64,000 nt of DNA, taken from an uncultured Bacillota bacterium. GTDB taxonomy: Bacteria; Bacillota_I; Bacilli_A; RFN20; CAG-288. This document shows, piece by piece, positions 34,602-43,797 of this stretch. The stretch spans positions 103,045 to 167,044 of the forward strand of contig CASGEC010000002.1 in NCBI GenBank assembly GCA_949300365.1. Direction: 5' to 3'. Under the pieces are notes generated by a model. The model did no database searches. It was not told the origin of the DNA and saw only the letters and a list, made by a program, of their open reading frames with translations. A program made the position numbers and the translations under genes. Each line of letters begins with the position of its first letter. Within the stretch, counting starts at the first letter, position 1.

Positions 34602-35440
34602 AACGCAAGAAGGAGGACGAAGGAGAGGGTGTTGTTGGCGGCATGGCCGACGATGGAGGAGGAGATGCGTCCGGAAAGGGCATAGGCAAAGCCTAAGACA
34701 AGACCGGAAGAGACATAGACGGGAAGGTTGAGAAGCTCGTTGAGAATGACGACGCGGTCGATTCCCGACTCCTCGCCCATGGCAAAATAGGCCAGGCAGG
34801 AGCTGAAGTCGAAATGGATGGCGCCGAAGATGAGAGAAGAGAGGAGAACGCCGAGCCATCTCTTTTTATGACCGATGGAGTCGACAAGTCCTATTCGGTA
34901 AGTCAATTCCTCGCAAATCGGGGCGAAAATGGCGACAGAGAAGAACATCAAAACTGGATTCGAACCAACGCTTTGCGTGATGGTCTCCTGGTTGTCGTTG
35001 CTGCCGTAATAGGGGATTCCGGAATACATGAGCGAGAAGAGGATGTTGACAAGATAGACACCGGCCAGAGCGGCCAGGGCATAGGCGTAGCTTTTGGGAT
35101 CCGTAAAGTCCTCTATGACCCTTTTCCAGGTTTTCCTCTTGTCCAGGAAAAGGAAGAGGACAAAGGCAATCAAAAGGAGGAGGTAGGCAAGGAAATTGTT
35201 AAGGCTTACGGCGGTCGCATAATCCGTTTCGGCCAAGCCGCTAACGGCGATGATGCCAGAGGTCAAAAAAGAGAGGACTTGAAGGCCTATAAAGCCCATG
35301 GCAAAGAAGGTGAGCTTCTCCCACAAAGGCGTCCAATCGTTGAGGGCGCTTCTATGAAAGAAAACGCGTTGCTCTTGGCCATTTTCGCCATTTCCCTTCC
35401 TGTGTTTTCGAGGGGATTGACCCGGATCGTAGATTTCCAT
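34598..35440 (-). CDS. CPBP-family intramembrane metalloprotease
   Basis: 280 residues. A basic N-terminus (about 1-38) is followed by eight or so spans. The CPBP/Abi motifs are intact: EELTYR (glutamate pair), FGAIHFDF, and HAANN near the end, providing the metal-binding glutamates and histidines. Family members include prenyl-protein proteases (Rce1-like) and bacteriocin self-immunity proteins. No bacteriocin gene is adjacent. GGAGG lies 7 bases before the ATG. Coupled to the TraX-like gene. Confidence 0.88.
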   Translation of the reverse strand: MEIYDPGQSPRKHRKGNGENGQEQRVFFHRSALNDWTPLWEKLTFFAMGFIGLQVLSFLTSGIIAVSGLAETDYATAVSLNNFLAYLLLLIAFVLFLFLDKRKTWKRVIEDFTDPKSYAYALAALAGVYLVNILFSLMYSGIPYYGSNDNQETITQSVGSNPVLMFFSVAIFAPICEELTYRIGLVDSIGHKKRWLGVLLSSLIFGAIHFDFSSCLAYFAMGEESGIDRVVILNELLNLPVYVSSGLVLGFAYALSGRISSSIVGHAANNTLSFVLLLAL

Positions 35441-35463
35441 CTTTTTGCCTCCAAAACTCGTTT

Positions 35464-35492
35464 ATTTTAGGAGAAAACTATCTTATAATCAA
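35464..35492. promoter_or_regulatory. Divergent promoter region (CPBP gene / giant surface protein)
   Basis: Minus strand: TTGATT (35492-35487), 17-base spacer, TAAAAT (35469-35464). Plus strand: TATAAT at 35484-35489 overlapping that -35, with a poor -35 of its own. Start of one transcript should therefore interfere with the other. Confidence 0.5.
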
Positions 35493-35520
35493 TAAAGTCA
35501 AAAACGGAGAAAAAAGCACT

Positions 35521-38500
35521 ATGGCAGAAATCGTTAGCATCGTCCTGTTGGCCGTCTTTGTCCTTCTTTTCTTCCTCGCCCTGCTTGCGGCCCTTGCCGG
35601 ATTCATCAAAGGCCTTTACAAAACGACGGTCAAGACCCTTCTCATCGGTGTCCTCTTGGGTGTCTTCATCTTCCTGACGCCATCAATCACGCAAGCCATC
35701 GGCAGCATCGATTTCTCGCGTTTTGGCTTTTCCTTCGATTTCAATGGGCAGACGATCGTCCTGACCTCCATCCAGGAGACCCTGGCCAATATCATCACGG
35801 CGACGGGCCTCATCTCCCCGATGAACGGCATCTCCATTTACCAGACGGCTATCGCCCTTGCCAATTCCCTTCTCTCCTACGTCATTTTCTTTGTGCTCGT
35901 TTTGCTGACCCAGCTTTTCATCTGGCTCTTGACGGCCATCGTCTACAACGGCATTTTCCGTTGGTTCCTCCCTGTCGAGACGGCCAAGCAGAGACGGGAG
36001 AGAAAGGAAATGTCCAAGGAGATGCGCTCTTTGACCGATGGCATCTACTTTGATGAGGAAGAGAAAGACGAGGAGAATGCGGAGACTCCGGCCGTCGTGG
36101 ATCCCTATCTCCAGGAAGAGCTTCTCCGCGGCCAGGAACCCGGCACAGAGTATGCCGAGCCTTTTGCGGAGACGGAGGAGGATAGCTTCGTTCCGGACGA
36201 TTATGATGGCGACGATGACTTCCAGGAAGCCAATACGCGAAAGAGGCTTCCGCTCCTTCGTTTCCCGGGTGCGATCCTTGGCGCCTGCTGCGAGTTCGTC
36301 TTGGCCATGGTCCTCATCTCTCCCTTTACCGCCCTTGCCAGAACCGCCCTGGACCATCGCAAGACCGTCAATACCCTTCTTGAAAGCATGGACCTCGGAA
36401 CACAGGTTTCTTCCGAGGATATCTCTTCGAGCCTGGACAATGTCGAAAACAGCCTTGTCTACAAGCTTCTCGGAATCGCCAATTTCGACACGTCAATCAT
36501 GAATTCCGTATCCCGCGTTGAAATCGGCGGTGAGCAAGTCTCCTTCAACAGCCTTGTCTCCTCCGTTTTGGACATTGCTTCTCCGCTCATCGACAATGGA
36601 GCGATCACTTTCGAGAACGGCGTCACCAATATCACGATCAACTTCTCCTTGCTCCTCAACCAAACCACCGTCACCACGCTTTTGGATTTGGTGATTGCCA
36701 ATCCGGTGGTCATGGCCCTTATTCCGCCGGCCATCGATATCGGCGTCAATACTCTCTCCTCCCAATCCCTTCCCTTGGGTGAGCTGGATTTCGGCAACAT
36801 CGACTGGAGCGATCAGCTCAAGGCCGTTTCCCAGATTTATTCGGATGTCTATGGGACGGGCGTCATCGATTCCCTCTTCAGCGCAGACGGAAAAGAGCTG
36901 ACCATGGACAACTTCCTCATCAAGACGTCAAAGGAATCCCTCTCCGATGAGGACTTTGCCAAGAGCCTCGAGAAATACACGTCCGCCCTCTACAAGCTGG
37001 GCAACCTCGAAGTGATGAAGAAGAACCTTCCCCAGATCTTCGCCTCTGTCGGTACCTACCTCAATTCGACCGGCATCACCGTCCTTCCCACCGATGTCGA
37101 GGACTATGCTGGAATCGATTGGGGAAAGGATCTGAGTCTTATCGGTTCAAGCGCCCTCCGTCTCTGCCGCTTGCTGGATGTGGATATTTCCAAGGGCGTT
37201 GACTTCAAGGGTGCCTTGGGCGACGTTTCCCAGGATTCCTTCAAGACGACGGAAGAAGCCCAGGCCTTTGTCAGCGAGATGGAAGACATTCTCTGCGGGC
37301 ACACTGCGGAAGACGGCGAGGAAGTATTGGGACTTCTGGACTGCGGAATCCTCGGCGTTATGAAGATCGGCGACGTCATGAAATCGGTCATGACGATGAT
37401 TCCGGCCCTTTCCGACTATGCCAAGAACGTCGACTTCTCGGTCCTCAACAACATCCAGGACATCAAGAAGGAGTTCCGCGCCCTCTTTGAAATCGTCAAC
37501 ACGATTCTGGATCCGGAATTCCCCATCGATATCAAGGAAGGCTTTTCCGGAATCGACTTCTCTTCCCAGGAAGTTGCCGATGCCTTGGCCAACGTCCTCA
37601 ATTCTGCCCAGGCTTCCGAGCTCTTCAAGGAAATTTATCCTTCGATCATCAAGAGCTTCCTTACCAACGAGGACCTCAAGTTCTCCGATTATCTTTTCGG
37701 ACTGACGCCCTATGATTTCAACTTCGATGCCGATGATAGCTTCACCAGGGATTTCGAAAGCCTGGTGCGGTTGATGCCGAAGGTCTATAAGCTCTACAAG
37801 GTCATGGACGAGGGCGGCTCGACCGAGGAGAAGTTCAAGAAGATCGATGCCGATACGGTCGGGGAAGTCCTGACTCTTGTCGCCCAATCCGAATTCTTCA
37901 ACCCCGATCTCAAGACGGGCATCTCCGTTGCGGAATCCGGGCGCAACTTCAATGTCTATGTCCTTCTTTCCAATCTCTTCGATCGCTCTGTCTTCAAGGA
38001 CCTCGGACTTGTCGCGCCGAGCCTTGAGACCATCGGAAAGATCCAGTGGACGTCTTCGGAAGGTACCGGCGAAATCGATCGCATCGTTTCCTTGCTCAAG
38101 GATGCCCAGAAGAACGCTTCCTTCCTCCTCAATGGAGCCCAGGGTGAAGTCGCCGATCAGGATGCGCTCAGCTCGATGATGAAGAACGGAATGGATAGCG
38201 AGCTTCTGCAGCCTTCCATCCTTGCCATCATCAACGATTCCATGAACAGCTTCTTCTCCGAGATGGGCATCAACAAGACCATCAACCAGATGCGTACGGA
38301 GCTGTGGAAGGAAGACGTCGATCGCCTTGTCGATATCCTGACGCTTGCCGGCGGAATGGATTTCAGCGATCCGGACTTCTTCGACAACATCGATGTCAAG
38401 CGCCTCAATGCCCTTCTGACGACGCTCTACAATACCAATTTCATCGCCAACTGCTTTGGAACGCCCTTGGCTGTGGAGGCAACGGATGAGGTGATCACGG

Positions 38501-40611
38501 AAAGCCGGAACAGGAACTTCAGCGAGCTCTTTGCCGCCTTGATCCAGTCCCAGGATCTCTTCGGTCAGCTTGGCATCGAAAGCTTCAACTATGGTTCGCT
38601 CTATGTCGATACGTGGTCTGATGGCCAGGAAGAAGAATCCCTGGATGATCCGGAGAGCGAGAAGACCTATACCCTTACCATTTTGGGCGATATTGCCGGC
38701 CTGTGCGATTTCTTCTCTTCCGTCCAGGACGTCGGCATCGATTCCATCAGCGGTGGAAAGCTTCCGGAAAACTTCCTGACGGAGAAGGTGACTTCCGAAT
38801 CGAAGAAATCCAAGGTCGTCATGAGCCTTCTTTCAACCGTCCTTACCAATACCATCTCCGAGCTTGGCCTTGACGACACATACAAGTCGGCCATCGAGAA
38901 GATCGACTTCTATCAGCTTGCCGACATGACCGAAGCGGAAATCAATGCCGAATTCGCCTTCATCGAGACGATCTACAATCTCTCCCAGCCTTCCGAGGGA
39001 AAGGATACCTCCGCATTGGAGGACATGTTCTCCGATATCTTCAACATGGATGATACACAGCATGCGGAATTCACCAACCTCATGGAACTTATCGGCAATT
39101 CCAAGCTCATGACCACGATTCGCGAAGGACAGACCAGGTCTCCTATCGGCGAACTTCTCTACAACATCTTCTCCACCACCGAAGGCTCTTCCGGAACCTC
39201 CTTCCTCGCCCAGATTACGCTCGCCGAGGATGCCAAGGACTACGGCCCGTATTTCGATGGCCTTCTCAAGCAGGTCACCGATTGGGAAGAGGAACTGATG
39301 AAGCTGGATTCCTTCCTGAGGTCCTTTACGGATTTGGGTGTTTCCGATCCGGATGCCTTGGATTCCATCTTCGACAAGCCTGGAAACGAAGTGACGGTCA
39401 AGGACCTGCTCAAGAAGATGAACGGCTCTGCCCTCTTCCACCGCGTCCCGATTTCCATCTTCCGCGACAACATCGAATCTTCGAATGAAAACGGCATGTC
39501 TTCCCTCTTCTGCAACCCGACCACAAAGGAAAACCGCACGATCGACTTCCTTGTCCATCTCACCTCTTCCGAAGAGGACGTCAACTTCTGGAACAACGAG
39601 ATCGAACATGCCGTCAACCTGCTCTTCAGCGTCTCGGACTATCTTGAAAGCGGCTTTGATGGCGTTGGTATCGGTGAAGGCGGCATTCAGCTGGATCTCC
39701 TCTATGAAGTCGGATCGATGGAGCTTTTCCGCCCTGTCCGTGCCAACATGGTCTATAACCTCATCATCAACACGGCTGTCGGTGCCACCAAGGACGTAGT
39801 CGACGATGTCTTCAAGAACGTCTTCGTCTTCAACGAGGACATAAACGCCTATCGCATCGAGAAGATCTTCTTCGAGAATCCGGCGCTCCTTGATTCCGAA
39901 GGAAAGATGGACGAGTTGAGGACCAAGGCCGATATCGGTGCCTTGGAACAGGTCCTGAACACGGTCCTTGCTAACCTCGAGACCATTGCCACGGGCTCGG
40001 CGGAAGACCTCTTTACGGAAAACGGACTGATCGTCAGTTTCCAGGATCTGACTACCAAGACCTTCTATGAGTATGAAGGAAAGACCTGTCGGAGTCTTCT
40101 TGCTTCAGAGCTTGTCGCCGGTCTGATGAAGCAGATTCTCAAGAACGAGAGCATCCTCACGATGATCAATCCCGACGATCCGAGTTCCGTCGACTTTGGC
40201 TTTACGGATATTGACTTCTATGGCAAGAAGGACGACTATCCCATGGTGAACCCGATTGAGGGCCGTGCGATTGATTCCTTCCTCAATGCCCTCTATGGCC
40301 TTGTTCCGACAGGAGGCGATACGACGATGATTCCTTCCCTCACCATTGAAGAAGCCAGGAGTCTCCTTGCTTCCCTTTCCGTTCCGACGAAAACAGGAGA
40401 TCCTATCTTCGATGCCTTTGCCGAAGAATACCGCGCTTCCGAACTTGTCAACTCCCGCTTTGGAAACAATGAGACGGTCCTTAACATCCTCAAGACCGTT
40501 CCGGTCTATGATGAAACGACTCCGATCACCACTATCGGCGCTCTTCTTGGCGAAGATTTTGATCCTTCCAAGACATCCTTCCTGGACGCCTTGGAATCCT
40601 CTCTTCATTGA
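35521..40611 (+). CDS. Giant membrane-anchored surface protein (1,696 residues), unknown family
   Basis: Two N-terminal spans (about 5-28 and 38-57), a third near 117-145, a cytosolic acidic stretch (155-240, EEEEKDEENAE and DDYDGDDDF) and a fourth span near 250-275 before about 1,400 residues that should lie outside. The first 150 residues resemble CvpA-like membrane proteins in layout only. The long part is helical and repeats a loose L-x-x-S-x-L-F-x-x-x pattern (ASELFKEIYPSI near 697, SQDLFGQLGI near 1008, GSALFHRVPISIF near 1301, SMELFRPVRANMV near 1397) about every 80-130 residues. No catalytic motif, no LPxTG. I do not recognise it. Confidence 0.85.
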   Translation: MAEIVSIVLLAVFVLLFFLALLAALAGFIKGLYKTTVKTLLIGVLLGVFIFLTPSITQAIGSIDFSRFGFSFDFNGQTIVLTSIQETLANIITATGLISPMNGISIYQTAIALANSLLSYVIFFVLVLLTQLFIWLLTAIVYNGIFRWFLPVETAKQRRERKEMSKEMRSLTDGIYFDEEEKDEENAETPAVVDPYLQEELLRGQEPGTEYAEPFAETEEDSFVPDDYDGDDDFQEANTRKRLPLLRFPGAILGACCEFVLAMVLISPFTALARTALDHRKTVNTLLESMDLGTQVSSEDISSSLDNVENSLVYKLLGIANFDTSIMNSVSRVEIGGEQVSFNSLVSSVLDIASPLIDNGAITFENGVTNITINFSLLLNQTTVTTLLDLVIANPVVMALIPPAIDIGVNTLSSQSLPLGELDFGNIDWSDQLKAVSQIYSDVYGTGVIDSLFSADGKELTMDNFLIKTSKESLSDEDFAKSLEKYTSALYKLGNLEVMKKNLPQIFASVGTYLNSTGITVLPTDVEDYAGIDWGKDLSLIGSSALRLCRLLDVDISKGVDFKGALGDVSQDSFKTTEEAQAFVSEMEDILCGHTAEDGEEVLGLLDCGILGVMKIGDVMKSVMTMIPALSDYAKNVDFSVLNNIQDIKKEFRALFEIVNTILDPEFPIDIKEGFSGIDFSSQEVADALANVLNSAQASELFKEIYPSIIKSFLTNEDLKFSDYLFGLTPYDFNFDADDSFTRDFESLVRLMPKVYKLYKVMDEGGSTEEKFKKIDADTVGEVLTLVAQSEFFNPDLKTGISVAESGRNFNVYVLLSNLFDRSVFKDLGLVAPSLETIGKIQWTSSEGTGEIDRIVSLLKDAQKNASFLLNGAQGEVADQDALSSMMKNGMDSELLQPSILAIINDSMNSFFSEMGINKTINQMRTELWKEDVDRLVDILTLAGGMDFSDPDFFDNIDVKRLNALLTTLYNTNFIANCFGTPLAVEATDEVITESRNRNFSELFAALIQSQDLFGQLGIESFNYGSLYVDTWSDGQEEESLDDPESEKTYTLTILGDIAGLCDFFSSVQDVGIDSISGGKLPENFLTEKVTSESKKSKVVMSLLSTVLTNTISELGLDDTYKSAIEKIDFYQLADMTEAEINAEFAFIETIYNLSQPSEGKDTSALEDMFSDIFNMDDTQHAEFTNLMELIGNSKLMTTIREGQTRSPIGELLYNIFSTTEGSSGTSFLAQITLAEDAKDYGPYFDGLLKQVTDWEEELMKLDSFLRSFTDLGVSDPDALDSIFDKPGNEVTVKDLLKKMNGSALFHRVPISIFRDNIESSNENGMSSLFCNPTTKENRTIDFLVHLTSSEEDVNFWNNEIEHAVNLLFSVSDYLESGFDGVGIGEGGIQLDLLYEVGSMELFRPVRANMVYNLIINTAVGATKDVVDDVFKNVFVFNEDINAYRIEKIFFENPALLDSEGKMDELRTKADIGALEQVLNTVLANLETIATGSAEDLFTENGLIVSFQDLTTKTFYEYEGKTCRSLLASELVAGLMKQILKNESILTMINPDDPSSVDFGFTDIDFYGKKDDYPMVNPIEGRAIDSFLNALYGLVPTGGDTTMIPSLTIEEARSLLASLSVPTKTGDPIFDAFAEEYRASELVNSRFGNNETVLNILKTVPVYDETTPITTIGALLGEDFDPSKTSFLDALESSLH

Positions 40612-41279
40612 TGCGGAGACAGTTTGAGATTCTCTATGAGGACAGGGACATCCTTGTCGTCTATAAGGAAAGGAATCTTCTGACCATCCGTTCGGAAGAT
40701 CCCAAGACGTTTTCGAAAAATCTCTATCACTACGTCCACGACTATCTCGTCTTTCATCATGAAAGGCCCTTCATCGTCCATAGGCTGGATTTTGAGACGA
40801 GCGGTGTCCTTGTCTTCGCCAAGAACCCAATGGTCAAGGAACGCCTCCAGAAATGCTTCGAGGAAAGGACCGTCGTCCGTCTCTATGAGGCTGTCGTAAG
40901 GGAAGATGTCCCTTTAGGAAAGACAATCCGTGTGAAGATGAACGTGGAGCAGAATAGGAATACCTATCGGGTCTATCGCACGAAGGAGGGCAAGGAAGCC
41001 ATCACTCTCTTTCAGGCCATCAACAAGATCCAGATCGGAACGGCCTTGAAGGTGGAGATATTGACCGGAAGGAAGAACCAGATCCGCCTTGCCCTCCATG
41101 AAAAAGGCCTGACCATGATTGGGGATACGCGCTATGCCTTCGACAAGGACAAGAGAATGTATCTCAATGCCTACTACCTTCTTTTTCCGGAGGAATCCGG
41201 CCTTAAGAAAAGGGAGTTCTTCCGCACGCCGCTTTGGATTGCGGAGAAACTCCCGATAAAGAGGCTGTCAGATAAGTGA
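40611..41279 (+). CDS. RluA-family pseudouridine synthase
   Basis: 222 residues from the ATG at 40611, whose first base is the last base of the preceding stop (TGATG), with no strong ribosome-binding site, so translation probably follows termination of the giant gene. Catalytic motif IVHRLDFETSGVLVFAK with the conserved Asp, then LYEAVVRED and TGRKNQIRLALHEKG, as in RluA/RluC/RluD enzymes. No N-terminal S4 domain. The modified RNA position cannot be assigned. Confidence 0.9.
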   Translation: MRRQFEILYEDRDILVVYKERNLLTIRSEDPKTFSKNLYHYVHDYLVFHHERPFIVHRLDFETSGVLVFAKNPMVKERLQKCFEERTVVRLYEAVVREDVPLGKTIRVKMNVEQNRNTYRVYRTKEGKEAITLFQAINKIQIGTALKVEILTGRKNQIRLALHEKGLTMIGDTRYAFDKDKRMYLNAYYLLFPEESGLKKREFFRTPLWIAEKLPIKRLSDK

Positions 41280-41286
41280 CCTGTTT

Positions 41287-42162
41287 TTAGTTTGCTTTCT
41301 GGCGGAGCATGTAGGAAAGGCCGATGGCGTTTGGGCCGCTATGGGAAGCGACGACGGCACTTGTCTCGACCGGGAAGAGGATCTTCTCGCCGACGAGTTC
41401 CGTCATCCTGTGGAGCATCTTCTTAAGGCCGTTTGGACAGCTTGAGACAGGGATGAGAATCGGATAGGCGAGATCGATATTGCCGTTTTCCAGTTCCGAC
41501 TTGAAATTGTCGACCATGACATCGATGGCTTTGTCGATGTTCTTTTTGGTGATGAGCTTGCGGACAGACATCTTTCCGTCGTCGACCTGGACAATGGGAT
41601 GGAGGCGAAGCTTGCTGCCGATGAAGAAGGTCAGTCCGGAGCAGCGTCCGCCGTTGTTGAGATAGTCGAGCGTGTCGATGACAAAGGACATGTGGACTCT
41701 CTTGATCCTTTCCTGGTGGTTGGACTTGATTTGCCCTGGATCGAGTTCCTTGTCGATGTCTCCCTTTAGGCCTAGGGCGAGAAGGGCGATGCCGGTTGAA
41801 ATCTGTTGGCTATCGAGGATGACGACCCTTTCCTTTTCGGGAATCTGTTCCCTGGCAAAGAGGGCTTTTTCATAGAGAGGCGAAAGCTCCTTGGAAACGG
41901 TGAGGAAGTAGACCGTCCTGTTGTTCTGAAGCTGGGCCTGGAAAAGCTCCTTGAGGTCGATGACGTTGAGGGAACTTGTCGTCGGGAGAGCTTTCGTCTT
42001 GGAAACGAGATCGAATAGCTCTTCCCCGGTCAGATCCTTCCTGTCCCGATAGACCCTTTCGTTGAGGGTTATGACAAGGTTTGCGACATCCGCATTCAGT
42101 TTTTCGGCCAAGGCTTTCGGGATATCGCAACTGGAATCGACGATGATCTTGCACTCCGACAT
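41287..42162 (-). CDS. DegV-family fatty-acid-binding protein
   Basis: 291 residues from the ATG at 42162, with GGAGG about 6 bases upstream. Family blocks: KIIVDSSCDIP at the start, TSSLNVIDLKELF, DSQQISTGIALLALG, and DTLDYLNNGGRCSG. DegV/FakB proteins bind fatty acids and deliver them to FakA for phosphorylation; a lipid role is likely though ligand and partner are not visible here. Its end is 8 bases from the convergent pseudouridine synthase, without an obvious terminator. Confidence 0.92.
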   Translation of the reverse strand: MSECKIIVDSSCDIPKALAEKLNADVANLVITLNERVYRDRKDLTGEELFDLVSKTKALPTTSSLNVIDLKELFQAQLQNNRTVYFLTVSKELSPLYEKALFAREQIPEKERVVILDSQQISTGIALLALGLKGDIDKELDPGQIKSNHQERIKRVHMSFVIDTLDYLNNGGRCSGLTFFIGSKLRLHPIVQVDDGKMSVRKLITKKNIDKAIDVMVDNFKSELENGNIDLAYPILIPVSSCPNGLKKMLHRMTELVGEKILFPVETSAVVASHSGPNAIGLSYMLRQKAN

Positions 42163-42179
42163 GATTTGCCTCCTGAGGA

Positions 42180-42209
42180 TTGATTCTATTCTAGGTAAAA
42201 CCCTAAAAT
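42180..42209 (+). promoter_or_regulatory. Promoter of the IMPACT-family gene
   Basis: TTGATT (42180-42185), 18-base spacer, TAAAAT (42204-42209). It overlaps the divergent degV promoter. Transcription would begin near 42216, after the ATG at 42210, which points to the ATG at 42222 as start. Confidence 0.5.
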
Positions 42210-42216
42210 ATGTCAA
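42188..42216 (-). promoter_or_regulatory. degV promoter
   Basis: Consensus TTGACA (42216-42211), 17-base spacer, TAGAAT (42193-42188), about 25 bases before the ATG. Confidence 0.85.
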
Positions 42217-42221
42217 AAAAC

Positions 42222-42590
42222 ATGAACTGCCTCCATACGGAAGAATACACCGAGAAAAGATCCCGCTTCATCGCCCTCCTTTGTGGCGTCGAGAGCGAGA
42301 TGGCCTTCAAGGAAATCTATCAACGACTTCTTGAGGAGCATGCCAAGGCGCGGCATATCCTTCGCTGCGGCTATTTTCTCAATGGCTTCGGGGTGCCCAC
42401 TTTGACCTCTTCCGAGGATAAGGAGCCCGTTTCGTCCATGAAGCGTCTCTCTTCCTTGATGGAAAGAAAGAAGACCATTGGCTATGCCGTTTTCATCGTC
42501 CGTTATTTCGGGGGAACGAAGCTCGGCGCAAGCCATTTGGACCGAATCTACTTCGCCTTGGGAACGGACCTTCTCAAACAGCTTTCCTAG
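42222..42590 (+). CDS. Short IMPACT/YigZ-family protein
   Basis: 122 residues if started at 42222 (an in-frame ATG at 42210 lies in or before the promoter). The N-terminal UPF0029 domain is clear: EKRSRFIALLCGVESEMAF, AKARHILRCGYF and VRYFGGTKLGASHLDRIY. The usual D-G-E-P-S-G-T-A-G motif is degraded to EDKEPVSSMKRL, and the C-terminal domain of YigZ (about 80 further residues) is missing, so this is a minimal form. The role of the family in translation control is known for eukaryotic IMPACT only. No ribosome-binding site. Confidence 0.75.
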   Translation: MNCLHTEEYTEKRSRFIALLCGVESEMAFKEIYQRLLEEHAKARHILRCGYFLNGFGVPTLTSSEDKEPVSSMKRLSSLMERKKTIGYAVFIVRYFGGTKLGASHLDRIYFALGTDLLKQLS

Positions 42591-42593
42591 CGT

Positions 42594-42622
42594 TTGTCAA
42601 AGACGCCTAAAGCGCTTATAAT
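42594..42622 (+). promoter_or_regulatory. Promoter of the hydrogenase-domain operon
   Basis: TTGTCA (42594-42599), 17-base spacer, TATAAT (42617-42622), 26 bases before the ATG. Confidence 0.8.
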
Positions 42623-42648
42623 TATTAGGAAAGAAACGAGATTTAACG

Positions 42649-43797
42649 ATGGAAAACACACAACCGAAAACGGCGAAAAAGCCGGAAATTGCCGAAGTTG
42701 AAGCCCTGCTTGAGAATCCGGAGAAGGTCGTTGTCGTCCAGACTGCCCCTTCCGTCCGCGTTGCCCTTGGCGAAATGTTCGGGGGCAAGACCGGCGAGAA
42801 GGTGACCGGAAAGATGGTCTCCGCCCTGAGGAAGATCGGATTCCGCTATGTCTTCGACACCGATCTCGGCGCGGATATCACCATTTGGGAAGAGGCCAAG
42901 GAATTCCTTGAGAGGGTCAAGAAGGATGGCCCCTATCCGCAGTTCAATTCCTGCTGCATCGGCTGGCTTTCGACGGCGCAGAGGATGTTCCCCGATTATT
43001 TCGAGAAGGGTCTCATCTCCACCGTCAAGTCGCCTATCGGCTGCTTGGGTTCGGTCGTCAAGACCTTCTTTGCCGAAAGAGTCCATGTCAAGCCGGAGAA
43101 TGCCGTTGTCGTCGCTGTCGTTCCCTGCATCCTGAAGAAGAACGAGAACGCCCTTCCCTACAACAAGACCAACGGCCTTCCGGATGTCGACTACTGCTGG
43201 ACGACGAAGGATCTGGGTGCCGTCATTTCCGAAAGAGCCATCGACTTCAATGCCCTCCCGGATGAGGAATTCGACAATCCCCTTGGGGAATCCACCGGAA
43301 GCGGAACGATCTTCGGACGTTCGGGCGGCGTTCTTGAGGCCATCATCCGCACGGCCATCTATTACGACCGGAAATCCGTCGAGGTCGACGATGTCGTCTT
43401 CACGCCGAGTCCTCTTTCCCCGGATATCATGGATTGCCATTTCCAGATTGCCGGCAAGGACCTTCTTGCTTGCCACTGCGGAAACCTCGGTGCCCGTTTG
43501 ATCGCCAACCTCATCAAGGAAGGAAAGAATCCCTATCATTTCGTCGAGGTCATGGCTTGCCCGGGTGGATGCATCATGGGGGCTGGTCAGCCTCTCCATC
43601 TTCCTGCCGAGGGTGTCAGCCCTCTTCAGGTCCGTCAGCTAAGAAGCCAAGGGCTCAACGATATCGATCATTCCCAGGCCATCCGTATCTCGGCCCTGAA
43701 TCCGTCCGTCCAGGCGGTTTACGATGCCATCTATGATGGTGAAGCGGGAAGCGAAAAGGCCCACCATGCTCTCCACAGGAGGTATGGAAATGACTGA
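42649..43797 (+). CDS. [FeFe]-hydrogenase H-cluster domain protein without N-terminal ferredoxin modules
   Basis: 382 residues. All three H-cluster motifs are present: L1 NSCCIGW with C102/C103, L2 VPCILKKNE with C160, L3 MACPGGCIMGAGQP with C304 and C308. Spacings match those of CpI (C300, C355, C499, C503), and C102 corresponds to the proton-transfer cysteine. Usual residues vary: T-S-C-C-P becomes NSCCI and M-P-C becomes VPC. The C-terminal small-subunit helix region is present (LNPSVQAVYDAIYDG). No extra Fe-S clusters precede the domain. It may be a minimal hydrogenase or a sensor. Maturases HydE/F/G are not in the window. Confidence 0.9.
   Translation: MENTQPKTAKKPEIAEVEALLENPEKVVVVQTAPSVRVALGEMFGGKTGEKVTGKMVSALRKIGFRYVFDTDLGADITIWEEAKEFLERVKKDGPYPQFNSCCIGWLSTAQRMFPDYFEKGLISTVKSPIGCLGSVVKTFFAERVHVKPENAVVVAVVPCILKKNENALPYNKTNGLPDVDYCWTTKDLGAVISERAIDFNALPDEEFDNPLGESTGSGTIFGRSGGVLEAIIRTAIYYDRKSVEVDDVVFTPSPLSPDIMDCHFQIAGKDLLACHCGNLGARLIANLIKEGKNPYHFVEVMACPGGCIMGAGQPLHLPAEGVSPLQVRQLRSQGLNDIDHSQAIRISALNPSVQAVYDAIYDGEAGSEKAHHALHRRYGND

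Noticed and set aside
34598..35440. CPBP protease as bacteriocin immunity protein for the double-glycine peptide
   Set aside because: The two lie 28 kb apart with no shared signal; CPBP proteins have many other roles.
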